This document shows, in pieces, positions 1-6,583 of a stretch of 11,060 nucleotides of DNA. The translations under genes and the position numbers were made by a program. The notes below the pieces were generated by a model that did not search any database, was not told the origin of the DNA, and saw nothing but the letters and a program-made list of their open reading frames with translations. Origin of the DNA: Planctomycetota bacterium (GTDB lineage Bacteria > Planctomycetota > UBA1135 > UBA2386); NCBI GenBank assembly GCA_003235605.1, contig QJVU01000391.1:1-11060 (forward strand), read 5' to 3'. Within the stretch, counting starts at the first letter, position 1; each line of letters opens with the position of its first letter.

Positions 1-786
1 GGGCATCGCACCGCGGACCGCCGTGCGGTCCACAAGGCCGCGGATCCACCGGCGCTCGCGCACCAAGACCTGCCAGTGGGGAATCCATGCGGTCCCTTGA
101 TCCCCCGTCCTGACACCCACCATGTCATCGGTCCTGGCCCTGCTTGCTGCGCTGACAGGCAGAACCTCGACGGGCATGTCGACAGCGGGTGCTCCGTCGT
201 GGTCCAAGACCTTGATGCGCAGCGTGAGGTCCCGCTCCAGGCGCAGTGGATGCTGCCGGTCCGGCTGTTCAGGCAGCTGGTCCGGGTCCCGACTCAACGT
301 CGCCTCGCCGTACAGCTCCCCGCTGCGCCCCGAGATCCGGACGGACCGGCGGACGGGAACGGAGACCAGCCCCTGGGCGTCGGCGATGACAGTCTGGCCG
401 TGGCGCTCCGCCACGGCCTCCAAGTCCACCACCATCCCGCTGTCGAGGCCATGCTCGAGGAACGCCTCGAGATCCGCGCTGTCCAAGTAGCAGACCCGGG
501 CGCCCGGCAGCGACTCACCGCTCACCTTCTCCTCCACGCGCACTCGCAGCAGGACACAGCCCTCCGCCTGCAGCCTTTCTCTCCTGCCGGTGTCCTGAGC
601 GCGGGATGAGGCTTCCCCCGGCGCTGCTTGCACACCCTCGAGCAGGGATGGTGTCGGGATCTGCCCTGACGCCTCGGCCGGGGACGGCTGAGGCTCGACA
701 TCCTCCCCGCCCGACACCAACATTGCCCAGGCCAGGCCGAGCAGGGCGGTGGCAGCCACCAGCAGGACGGGGGTTCTCGATCTCAT
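1..786 (-). CDS. Membrane-anchored or exported protein with carboxypeptidase-regulatory-like segments (C-terminus beyond window)
   Basis: The reading frame is open from an ATG at 786 to the left edge, 262 codons, with no stop inside the window. It begins with a short basic stretch and a hydrophobic segment (about residues 7-25, PVLLVAATALLGLAWAML), so it is a signal peptide or an N-terminal anchor. A low-complexity Pro/Ser/Ala/Glu linker follows to about residue 70. Then come two stretches with the beta-sandwich pattern of carboxypeptidase-regulatory-like domains: one around LRVRVEEKVSGESLPGARV and one around LRIKVLDHDGAPAVDMPVEV. Such domains are usually extracellular adhesion or structural modules with no catalysis. 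The ATG at 786 is the first usable start after the in-frame stop at 976-978, although no strong Shine-Dalgarno sequence precedes it. It lies 222 bases behind the MauE-like gene on the same strand and may be co-transcribed. The domain call rests on pattern; the export call is firmer. Confidence 0.72.
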   Translation of the reverse strand, partial: MRSRTPVLLVAATALLGLAWAMLVSGGEDVEPQPSPAEASGQIPTPSLLEGVQAAPGEASSRAQDTGRRERLQAEGCVLLRVRVEEKVSGESLPGARVCYLDSADLEAFLEHGLDSGMVVDLEAVAERHGQTVIADAQGLVSVPVRRSVRISGRSGELYGEATLSRDPDQLPEQPDRQHPLRLERDLTLRIKVLDHDGAPAVDMPVEVLPVSAASRARTDDMVGVRTGDQGTAWIPHWQVLVRERRWIRGLVDRTAVRGAMP

Positions 787-1008
787 GGGACTTGCTGTTG
801 CGGAAACCTGGTGGGCAAGATGCCCTTCCGCGTGGCGTGACCAGGCTCCTGCGGTCAGGGACCCCGGGAGTGTCCCGTCATGGAAGACGCGTTCCGGGGA
901 ATGTGGGATCTCATTGGCGCCGACGTAACACCGTTGTCCGAGGGGACGGCACCACGTGCCAATGCCGCCACAAGCCTACCTCGATTCCAGGCCCATTGGC
1001 GCCCTGTC
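787..1008. other. Intergenic spacer, no gene seen
   Basis: The 222 bases between the MauE-like gene and the anchored protein hold no convincing gene. Short ORFs here are shadows. The spacer contains two copies of the ten-base word CATTGGCGCC (912-921 and 994-1003, 82 bases apart) and a small perfect hairpin GGCAC-CAC-GTGCC at 948-960. No T-tract follows, so it is not an intrinsic terminator. A minus-strand promoter for the downstream gene could lie here but I cannot point to clear -35/-10 boxes. Confidence 0.45.
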
Positions 1009-1434
1009 CTATGAGAGCGCCGGCTCCCTGGACCCTGGGGGTGGCAGCGACCCTGACCTTGCATCCGTCATGGCCATGAAACAGGCCAAGGCGCCGACGG
1101 CGCCCGACACCAGGACGTGGTACTTGCCCTCGAGGCGGACAAGGCTCCCGAAGCAGCCGCACAGCTCGCCGGGGACTGCGACTCCAAGGGAGATCCCGAA
1201 CACGGCAAGGACAATGGCGGTGGCAATCGCCCAAGTCCGATGCCGCATGTGCAAGAGAACCGCTGCGACGAGCTCGACGATGGCTCCGAGGTAGTACAGG
1301 GCTTCCGGAACAACGTACGCCTCCTCGTAGGGGGTCAGGAGCTTCCCCGCCGCTGAGATGGCGAGAACGGCACACAGAGCCCATCGGCTGACATGGTGTA
1401 CCCCTGTACACAAACGCTTCTGGTCCCAGGCCAT
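1009..1434 (-). CDS. MauE/DoxX-like redox-associated integral membrane protein
   Basis: This is a 141-residue integral membrane protein with four hydrophobic segments. They lie at about residues 16-30, 42-60, 65-85 and 105-120, and match the size and layout of MauE/DoxX-type proteins. After the third segment comes GELCGCFG, the CGCFG-type cysteine motif common in MauE/DoxX redox-associated proteins. Members of that family are thought to help disulfide or electron transfer at the membrane, often with thioredoxin-like partners; no such partner is visible here. The start at 1434 is chosen because AGGAAGGA ends four bases before the ATG. The frame stays open upstream to 1608, but that extension reads like non-coding sequence and overlaps the neighbouring gene. 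The C-terminus is a short polar tail rich in Pro, Ser and Gly. The family call is good; the exact partner and role are unknown. Confidence 0.82.
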   Translation of the reverse strand: MAWDQKRLCTGVHHVSRWALCAVLAISAAGKLLTPYEEAYVVPEALYYLGAIVELVAAVLLHMRHRTWAIATAIVLAVFGISLGVAVPGELCGCFGSLVRLEGKYHVLVSGAVGALACFMAMTDARSGSLPPPGSREPALS

Positions 1435-1438
1435 TTGT

Positions 1439-1446
1439 TCCTTCCT
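1439..1446 (-). promoter_or_regulatory. Strong ribosome binding site of the MauE-like gene
   Basis: On the minus strand AGGAAGGA lies four bases before the ATG at 1434. It is the only strong Shine-Dalgarno sequence in the window and decides the start against the longer upstream frame. Confidence 0.75.
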
Positions 1447-1465
1447 CAACCGTGGTGCCGGCATA

Positions 1466-1531
1466 GGGGAGCTCCACGCCGAGCGGAGAGGGCTCCCCCC
1501 ACGGAAGGATATTCCGTCTGCCTGGCAGACG
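1466..1531. repeat. Cluster of inverted repeats behind the 393-residue secreted protein gene
   Basis: Three inverted repeats sit in the 109-base spacer between the secreted protein and the MauE-like gene. The best is CGTCTGCC-T-GGCAGACG at 1515-1531, with eight paired bases each side of one central base. Next to it is CGGAA-GGATA-TTCCG (1503-1517, sharing CG). Further on, GGGGAGC near 1466-1472 can pair with GCTCCCC near 1493-1499. On the minus strand the first repeat begins about a dozen bases after the stop codon at 1544, which suits a transcription stop or an RNA processing or stability element. No run of T follows, so it is not a canonical intrinsic terminator. The 17-base palindrome could instead be an operator for the MauE-like gene. 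Confidence 0.5.
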
Positions 1532-1543
1532 CCGAGAAAACGC

Positions 1544-2725
1544 CTACTTGGTGCGGTAGAAGACCGCGGGCAAGACCCTGAACAGGGTGGTCGGCGCAAT
1601 GTCGGCAACAGGGGCGTTGTGGGTCACCGCCACGGTGGCCAGTCGCTTGGGCAGGGTCGGGATCGGTTGTCGAGCCGGCACGATCATTCGGCCGGCCTGG
1701 CTCAGACTGAAGTTGCCGGTGACACTGTTCGTCCAGGCTGATTGGCCCCAGATCTCCATGCTGGCCAACGATGGACTCCAGGGCACGAGCACCTGCGTCG
1801 AAGGGGACAACGCCACGCCGCGCTTGACCGTCGTTGTCAGGTAGTAGGGTGTCCAGGGCTTGCTGAGCTCCACGTGCAGCCGGTTGCAGTCGGCCAGGAC
1901 GTTGTAGCCGGTAACGCTGCCGGCAACGCCGATCGCGTGGATCACCGGTGCGTTCGGAGCGGTGTACAGGCTGCCGAATGAAACAACCAGCCGACCAGCC
2001 CAGGGGGCATAGCTGTAGTTGGCAGCGAATACGATGCCCGTGAACGTCAGACGGGCACCTTGACCCGGGGATGCCGGCGAGCCCGGGTCCACACAGCTGC
2101 TGGTTGGCGGCACCAGCGTGCTGATGGCCTGGTGCAGGTCCGTCGTCATGGCGTCCCCGTCCAGGTGGTAGTCCGAGGGTGTGAGGCTGTTCCACGTGGC
2201 ATTGTTGGCGAGTGCGCCGCCCTCGAACACGAAATCCGTGAGGAAGTCCTGCTTGCCGGTGTGCTGCCAGGGGTTTTGGAACGGGTAGCGCAGCTTGCCA
2301 CTGATGTCGCCCCAGATGGTCGGGTTGTAGATCCGGGGGAAGCCCACCACCGCTGGCCAATCCACCTTGCCCTGGAACACCGTGGTGAACCCGCCGATGG
2401 CGTTCGTGCTGAAGGTGCCGGTGACCTTGTTGATGTCGGCCGCAGCCATGGAGATCGTGACCCTGGTCCAGCTCCGGGCGCCGACGTTCAGCTCCCGGGT
2501 ATCCAGACGCAAGGACAGCTCGCGGATGGCGAAGCTCTGGTTCCGGAACTCGCCCTCGATGATCTGGTGGCGCATGTTGGGATGCCGCCCCAGCCACTCG
2601 GAGGCACCGGTGCCTTCTTGCTTGTCGATATAGATGGGCGCGGACACGCCGGTCTGCGCCGTAAGGGAGAGTCCGGTACAGAGCACTGCACCGGCCAGCA
2701 GCTTGATCGAGTCAGTCTTTCTCAT
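1544..2725 (-). CDS. Secreted protein of unknown family (393 aa)
   Basis: I do not recognise the family. The protein begins with a clear signal peptide: MRK, then a hydrophobic core (about residues 8-22), then a probable cleavage site near GVSA (residues 26-29). The mature part is rich in Thr, Ser, Asn, Gly, Trp and Tyr and alternates in a beta-strand-like way, as expected of an all-beta extracellular protein. It has only two cysteines after the signal peptide (about residues 211 and 280), which could form one disulfide. There is no C-terminal transmembrane helix, LPXTG or PEP-CTERM-like signal, so it is probably released or held by other means. The ATG at 2725 is the natural start because the signal peptide follows at once, though the ribosome binding site is weak. 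It is divergent from the dioxygenase-cupin gene, and the spacer between them may control both. Confidence 0.8.
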   Translation of the reverse strand: MRKTDSIKLLAGAVLCTGLSLTAQTGVSAPIYIDKQEGTGASEWLGRHPNMRHQIIEGEFRNQSFAIRELSLRLDTRELNVGARSWTRVTISMAAADINKVTGTFSTNAIGGFTTVFQGKVDWPAVVGFPRIYNPTIWGDISGKLRYPFQNPWQHTGKQDFLTDFVFEGGALANNATWNSLTPSDYHLDGDAMTTDLHQAISTLVPPTSSCVDPGSPASPGQGARLTFTGIVFAANYSYAPWAGRLVVSFGSLYTAPNAPVIHAIGVAGSVTGYNVLADCNRLHVELSKPWTPYYLTTTVKRGVALSPSTQVLVPWSPSLASMEIWGQSAWTNSVTGNFSLSQAGRMIVPARQPIPTLPKRLATVAVTHNAPVADIAPTTLFRVLPAVFYRTK

Positions 2726-3038
2726 GAGTTTCGTGCTTGCTTCAGCGCGTGGCTATGGCGGCGACCGGCCACGGGGACCCGGCGCGTTGCCGGATCCACC
2801 GACTCTCATAGACCCGGCCCCCGTTGCCAGTAACACCGGCGAGAGACCCCACGAGGGAGCGAAACTGCTCACGTCCCCGCTGCTGCTTCCCTGAACACGG
2901 AAACTCGCCGGGCTCGCCTCCCTGTTACGCAATCCTGGATACGCAATCCTGCGTAGGGTCTGCCCGCATCACCGCGGGTGCCGGGGGGAAACCAATGCTC
3001 GTCTCCAGCCCCTGAGGCCCTTGGTAGGGCGGGCAACA
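2726..3038. other. Divergent intergenic region, probably holding promoters for both flanking genes
   Basis: These roughly 310 bases separate two genes that point away from each other, so promoters for both must lie here or just inside the genes. I see no convincing gene; the 76-codon minus-strand frame (2869-3099) and short plus frames have no recognisable protein character. No clear -35/-10 pair can be picked out in this GC-rich sequence. The main structure is a tandem direct repeat with an overlapping inverted repeat at 2926-2955, annotated separately. If the plus-strand gene really starts at the internal ATG at 3144, the spacer would extend about 100 bases further. Confidence 0.6.
2926..2955. 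repeat. Tandem 12-base direct repeat with overlapping hairpin-type inverted repeat; candidate operator
   Basis: TACGCAATCCTG occurs at 2926-2937 and again at 2940-2951, a 14-base period. The second copy runs into CGTA, so that TACGCA-ATCC-TGCGTA (2940-2955) is a six-base inverted repeat with a four-base centre. It lies about 85-110 bases before the proposed ATG of the dioxygenase-cupin gene, in a region that must contain promoters. This suits a repressor or activator site, but no regulator gene is in the window, and chance duplication is possible. Confidence 0.4.
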
Positions 3039-5114
3039 ATGTTAGTATTCGTTCACCCTTACCTCGTCGACTCCCTTCGTGAGTTCGCTGTGTGCTCATC
3101 GCGGCGGGGTCACGACAGTGTTGCTCCAGTCCTCATCTTGCTCATGACAGCCGGGAACCACTCACACAACACGTCCGCGGGAGTCAGCCTTCGCGCAGAG
3201 TTCGAGACACAGGGGCTTATTGGACCCATCAAGGTCTTCGAACCGGCGGAATGTCGACAGATCCTCCAGGGCACACGCAGGAGTCCACCTCCGGACGTCT
3301 GGTTCAAGGGACACGCGGCTTCCTCCCGCGCGTTCTACGAACTGGCGACACGCACCGACATCCTCCACCGGGTTGCGCAGCTGCTCGGGGAGGACATCAT
3401 GCTCTGGGGGGCCTCCCTCATCGCCAAGCGTCCAGGGGAGGTTCATCAGTGGCATACCGACCTCGAGAGCTCCACGGCGACGAGCGCGGTCACTGTGTGG
3501 ATCGGTCTTGACAACACGAGCCGTCACTCGTCCTTGCATTTCATGGCACGCTCCCACCGGTTCGGCATCAGCGTTCAGCAGGTCGCCCACGAGGCCGGCA
3601 AGCGACGTGACGAGTTGCAGACCGAGGACCTGCTTCGTTGGGCGCGGGCACGTGATCCGCTCTGTCAGGTGGTGAGCTTCGACGTTGGCGATGGAGAGGC
3701 CGTCATGTTCGACGGCCGGCTCTGGCACGGGTCCAGAAACACCAGATCACGCGACACCAGAACCGCGCTGCTGCTGCAGTACGCGACTCCCGACACCGTG
3801 ATACGCATACCTGATCCGCGAAGCCACTATGAGTGGCCCTTCAGGTTCCTGGAACACCGCAAAGCACCATGCATCATGGTTCGGGGAACTGACCATCACG
3901 GCGTGAACAGAATCGTGGCGCCTCCGGATCCGGAGGGGACTCTGCAATCAACGAAGCGATCCATGAACACCCCGAATACCAATGCAATCTGGCCTTGCTG
4001 GATCAGCACATTGGAGCAAGCACCGGAAGAGATCAAGGCTACCGGCTGGAGCATCCATCCCGTTTTCGGCGGGTCGACCTCTTCCATGCAGGAGCTGCGC
4101 AGCCACTTCTCGGTTCTGAGTGCCGGGACGACTCCGCACCTTCCCCACACGCACGAGGACGAGGAGCTGATCGTCGTGCTGTCCGGCGAAGTCGACATCG
4201 TGACAGTCTCGGACACTCCCTCGCGGACCGTGGCCACCAAGCGAATCGCCTCGGGCTCGGTGGTGTACCATTCCTCGAACCAGTGTCACACGATTCGCAG
4301 CGTCGGGCCCGGAGCCGCGACCTATCTGATCTTCAAGTGGAAGAGCGAGGCCAGGCCAGACCGTGGCTCAGTGTTGCAGTCCTCGGTGTTCGACGCCCGG
4401 GCGACTGCAATGGCCCCGAAGTCCCAGCTCGCAAGAGGGTTCAGCTGCGTTCCAGTCCTTGACTCGCCGACTCTCTACCTCACGAAGCTGCACTGCCATA
4501 TCAGCACGTTGCAGCCGGGGGCCGGCTACGCGCCGCACCGCGACCCTTACGATGTGGCAATCGTCGTCCTCAGCGGCGCAGTCGAAACCCTCGGCCAACG
4601 CGTGGGTCGGAATGGTGTCATCTTCTATCCCGCCGGTGAGTTGCATGGCATGCAGAACAGTGGGACCAGTCCGGCTACCTATCTTGTCTTCGAATTCCAC
4701 GGCGACCCGGACCGCGCGCCAGGCCGATCAGAGACCAGTCCGGAAACAATCCAGTGGCAGGAGCAATGCGCCTCCGCTGCGAAGGAACTTGCCACACTGG
4801 CGCCCGACCAGGCCACGTTCATCCTGGTGGACGACGGTCGACTGCGGGGATGTGGCCCCTTTCAGGGCTTCCAGGCGATTCCTTTTCTCGAGCGTGGCGG
4901 TCAGTACTGGGGTCGGCCCAGCGACGACGAAACGGCGAATCGAGAGCTGGAACGCTTGCGCGACGATGGCGCGCGTCTCATCGTCTTTGCCTGGCCCGCA
5001 TTCTGGTGGCTCGATCACTACGCGGGCTTCGAACGGTACCTGCGATCTCACTTCGCCTGCGTGTGCGAGAGCGACAACCTGGTCGCTTTCGACCTCGAGA
5101 AACCGCCCAGCTAG
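3039..5114 (+). CDS. PhyH-like Fe(II)/2-oxoglutarate dioxygenase fused to two cupins and a module shared with the neighbouring glycosyltransferase
   Basis: With the ATG at 3039 the protein has 691 residues and four parts. (1) About residues 50-290 are a phytanoyl-CoA-dioxygenase-like hydroxylase: HTD (His139, Asp141) and WHGS (His230) supply the iron triad, and Arg241 is placed to bind 2-oxoglutarate. (2) A first cupin (about 320-440) has an intact metal motif: HTH (370, 372), Glu376, and a later His417. (3) A second cupin (about 450-555) has HRD instead of HxH and lacks the Glu in motif 1, but keeps motif 2 as PAGELHGMQN. (4) Residues 594-686 repeat the N-terminal module of the convergent glycosyltransferase. 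The protein looks cytosolic. Its substrate is unknown; hydroxylation of a sugar or glycan precursor is an inference from the neighbour. GGTAGGGCGGG lies five bases before the ATG; the first 50 residues look atypical, so the start could be the ATG at 3144. Confidence 0.85.
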   Translation: MLVFVHPYLVDSLREFAVCSSRRGHDSVAPVLILLMTAGNHSHNTSAGVSLRAEFETQGLIGPIKVFEPAECRQILQGTRRSPPPDVWFKGHAASSRAFYELATRTDILHRVAQLLGEDIMLWGASLIAKRPGEVHQWHTDLESSTATSAVTVWIGLDNTSRHSSLHFMARSHRFGISVQQVAHEAGKRRDELQTEDLLRWARARDPLCQVVSFDVGDGEAVMFDGRLWHGSRNTRSRDTRTALLLQYATPDTVIRIPDPRSHYEWPFRFLEHRKAPCIMVRGTDHHGVNRIVAPPDPEGTLQSTKRSMNTPNTNAIWPCWISTLEQAPEEIKATGWSIHPVFGGSTSSMQELRSHFSVLSAGTTPHLPHTHEDEELIVVLSGEVDIVTVSDTPSRTVATKRIASGSVVYHSSNQCHTIRSVGPGAATYLIFKWKSEARPDRGSVLQSSVFDARATAMAPKSQLARGFSCVPVLDSPTLYLTKLHCHISTLQPGAGYAPHRDPYDVAIVVLSGAVETLGQRVGRNGVIFYPAGELHGMQNSGTSPATYLVFEFHGDPDRAPGRSETSPETIQWQEQCASAAKELATLAPDQATFILVDDGRLRGCGPFQGFQAIPFLERGGQYWGRPSDDETANRELERLRDDGARLIVFAWPAFWWLDHYAGFERYLRSHFACVCESDNLVAFDLEKPPS
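5111..5114. other. Overlapping stop codons of convergent genes (shared CTAG)
   Basis: The plus-strand dioxygenase-cupin gene ends with TAG at 5112-5114 and the minus-strand glycosyltransferase ends with TAG at 5113-5111. Both stops are read from the palindrome CTAG. There is no intergenic DNA, so any terminator for either gene must lie inside the other gene's coding sequence. Confidence 0.9.
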
Positions 5115-6487
5115 GTCCGCGGCTGATCTGGTTTCGGCCCCCGCATCAAGCCAAGGTCAACCAGAACCTGGCTGCCCGTGTATTCCCTCGATCGTTCGGA
5201 GTATGGGTTCAGCTCCGGACACTCCCCCAGCCGCTTCAGATACGCGCGCGGCTCCTCGGATCTCCTGAACTTGTTCCCCGTTCTGACCTCTTGCCCGACC
5301 TTCTCTACGAAATCCGAGAAGAACCTGAAGTGTAGGAGCGCACCCTGGAAGCCCGACAGCCTGATTTCCGGCTTCAGGGAGTGATTGCTGCACCAGAAGC
5401 GCATCCCCGGCTTCCATCGCACCAGCGCTATCTTGCTGAGCACCGGAGGCAGGCCCCCTCCGTTCTCGTAGAAGACCCGCTTCCTCATGCCACCCCTGAC
5501 CATTTGCCTCGGGCTCGCGTCGTTGATCCGTACGCTGGCGGTCTCGTAGCCTTCACCATCGAAGAACCGACAGCTGCTCAGGAACGGGTCGCCGCGGCGA
5601 TACTCCACGTCGGAAATCGAACTGTTCGCGTACATGTCGATGAGTATCGAGAGCACGCCATCGACACCCGCGGCATCCAGTCTTGCTCCGTATGCATCGA
5701 GCCGCAGTGACTCGCACTCTGGATAGACGAACAGCTCGTCAGCATCGATGACCAGACACCACCGCCCCTCCCCGTACCTGTCGAGGAGCACATTGTACCA
5801 CTTCGCGCCTGCATCGCATTTTGCCAGCGGCAGATCCGAAAAGAAGCAGGTCACATCCCGCTGTTTCAGGAGCCACTCCCTGGTGCCGTCATTGGAGTCG
5901 TTGTCGACTACGAAGAAATGATGCACGCCCAGCTGTCTATGGTACTCGAGGCAGTAAGGCAGGCGCAACATCTCGTTCCTCACCTTCATGAAGGCCGCGA
6001 CCAAACCCGGTCGGAGGTCCTTCGGCTCCTCGTTCAGGCGCGTGAGTCTCAGCGATGCAAGATCATCGCGCGACTTGTCTCGCCACCGTGAACGGTCCTC
6101 AGCGCTCGCCAACAGATCAAAAAGGACAAGCGTGTCGTCGTCGAGGACGCACCGGTAGTGTGATCTCAAGTGCTCCCTCAGCCCCGAGTAGTAGTCGAGC
6201 CACCAGAACGCTGGCTGGCAAAACACCACATGCGAGGCTCCTCGAGCCCGCAACCGCTCCACCTCACGTATCGCAGTCTCGTCGTCGGGCGGAGGTCCCC
6301 AGTAGCTGCCGCCGCGCTCCATGAACGGGTAGAAGCTGCGGGTTCGCAACTTTGCATGTGAATGTAGCCGAGCCTCGTCCACCAGGACGAACCTGCAGCC
6401 GGGAGGAATCCGCTCGCAGACAGCAGCAGCGATAGCGTCGTAGACGCGCAGTGCTTCCGACCCGGCCCCTTCCATGTCGAGGACCAT
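5111..6487 (-). CDS. Glycosyltransferase (GT-A fold, Glyco_tranf_2_4 type) with an N-terminal module shared with the convergent gene
   Basis: From the ATG at 6487 the protein has 458 residues. Residues 33-125 form the shared module, with ERGGSYWG, PDDETA and PAFWWLDYY as its signature. Residues from about 160 to the end are a GT-A glycosyltransferase of the kind matched by Glyco_tranf_2_4. It shows the early VRNEMLRLPYCLEYHR segment, then VDNDSNDGTREWL and the metal/nucleotide-sugar motif IDADELFVYP (Asp248, Asp250). A DMYAN segment and a C-terminal LVDLGLM complete it. These enzymes move a sugar from a nucleotide sugar to a glycan, lipid or protein acceptor. No signal peptide or membrane helix is seen, so it should act in the cytoplasm. 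It lies 96 bases behind the 7TM/ATP-grasp gene on the same strand. The start is uncertain: GTG at 6508 or ATG at 6475 are possible, and none has a good ribosome binding site. Confidence 0.88.
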   Translation of the reverse strand: MVLDMEGAGSEALRVYDAIAAAVCERIPPGCRFVLVDEARLHSHAKLRTRSFYPFMERGGSYWGPPPDDETAIREVERLRARGASHVVFCQPAFWWLDYYSGLREHLRSHYRCVLDDDTLVLFDLLASAEDRSRWRDKSRDDLASLRLTRLNEEPKDLRPGLVAAFMKVRNEMLRLPYCLEYHRQLGVHHFFVVDNDSNDGTREWLLKQRDVTCFFSDLPLAKCDAGAKWYNVLLDRYGEGRWCLVIDADELFVYPECESLRLDAYGARLDAAGVDGVLSILIDMYANSSISDVEYRRGDPFLSSCRFFDGEGYETASVRINDASPRQMVRGGMRKRVFYENGGGLPPVLSKIALVRWKPGMRFWCSNHSLKPEIRLSGFQGALLHFRFFSDFVEKVGQEVRTGNKFRRSEEPRAYLKRLGECPELNPYSERSREYTGSQVLVDLGLMRGPKPDQPRT

Positions 6488-6583
6488 CGTAGCCCGCACA
6501 CCGTACACCGCGCGTCCGTCATGGACAAGGGCTCCGGCCGTCGCAGGCCACGCAGAGGCCAGGCTTCCGCAGAGGCGGATGAA

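Noticed and set aside
912..1003. Two copies of CATTGGCGCC as an operator pair
   Set aside because: Ten-base words containing GGCGCC can recur by chance in GC-rich DNA, and the 82-base spacing has no evident meaning; kept only as a note in the spacer entry.
76..1079. Plus-strand frames of 177, 122 and 157 codons
   Set aside because: They lie opposite the minus-strand anchored protein and its upstream spacer. Their products are Arg/Pro/His-rich with no domain character, while the minus frame gives a signal segment and beta-sandwich patterns.
1446..2597. 383-codon minus-strand frame overlapping the secreted protein
   Set aside because: It is in another frame of the same strand; its product is Arg/His/Gly-rich and lacks a signal peptide, whereas the 393-residue frame has a clean one.
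2060..2833. 257-codon plus-strand frame
   Set aside because: It is antisense to the secreted protein; composition (Val/Gly/Arg/His) is typical of a shadow in GC-rich DNA.
4363..5268. 301-codon plus-strand frame overlapping the dioxygenase-cupin gene end
   Set aside because: Product is Ser/Arg/Thr/Pro-rich and runs through both convergent genes; the overlapping frames carry clear domains.
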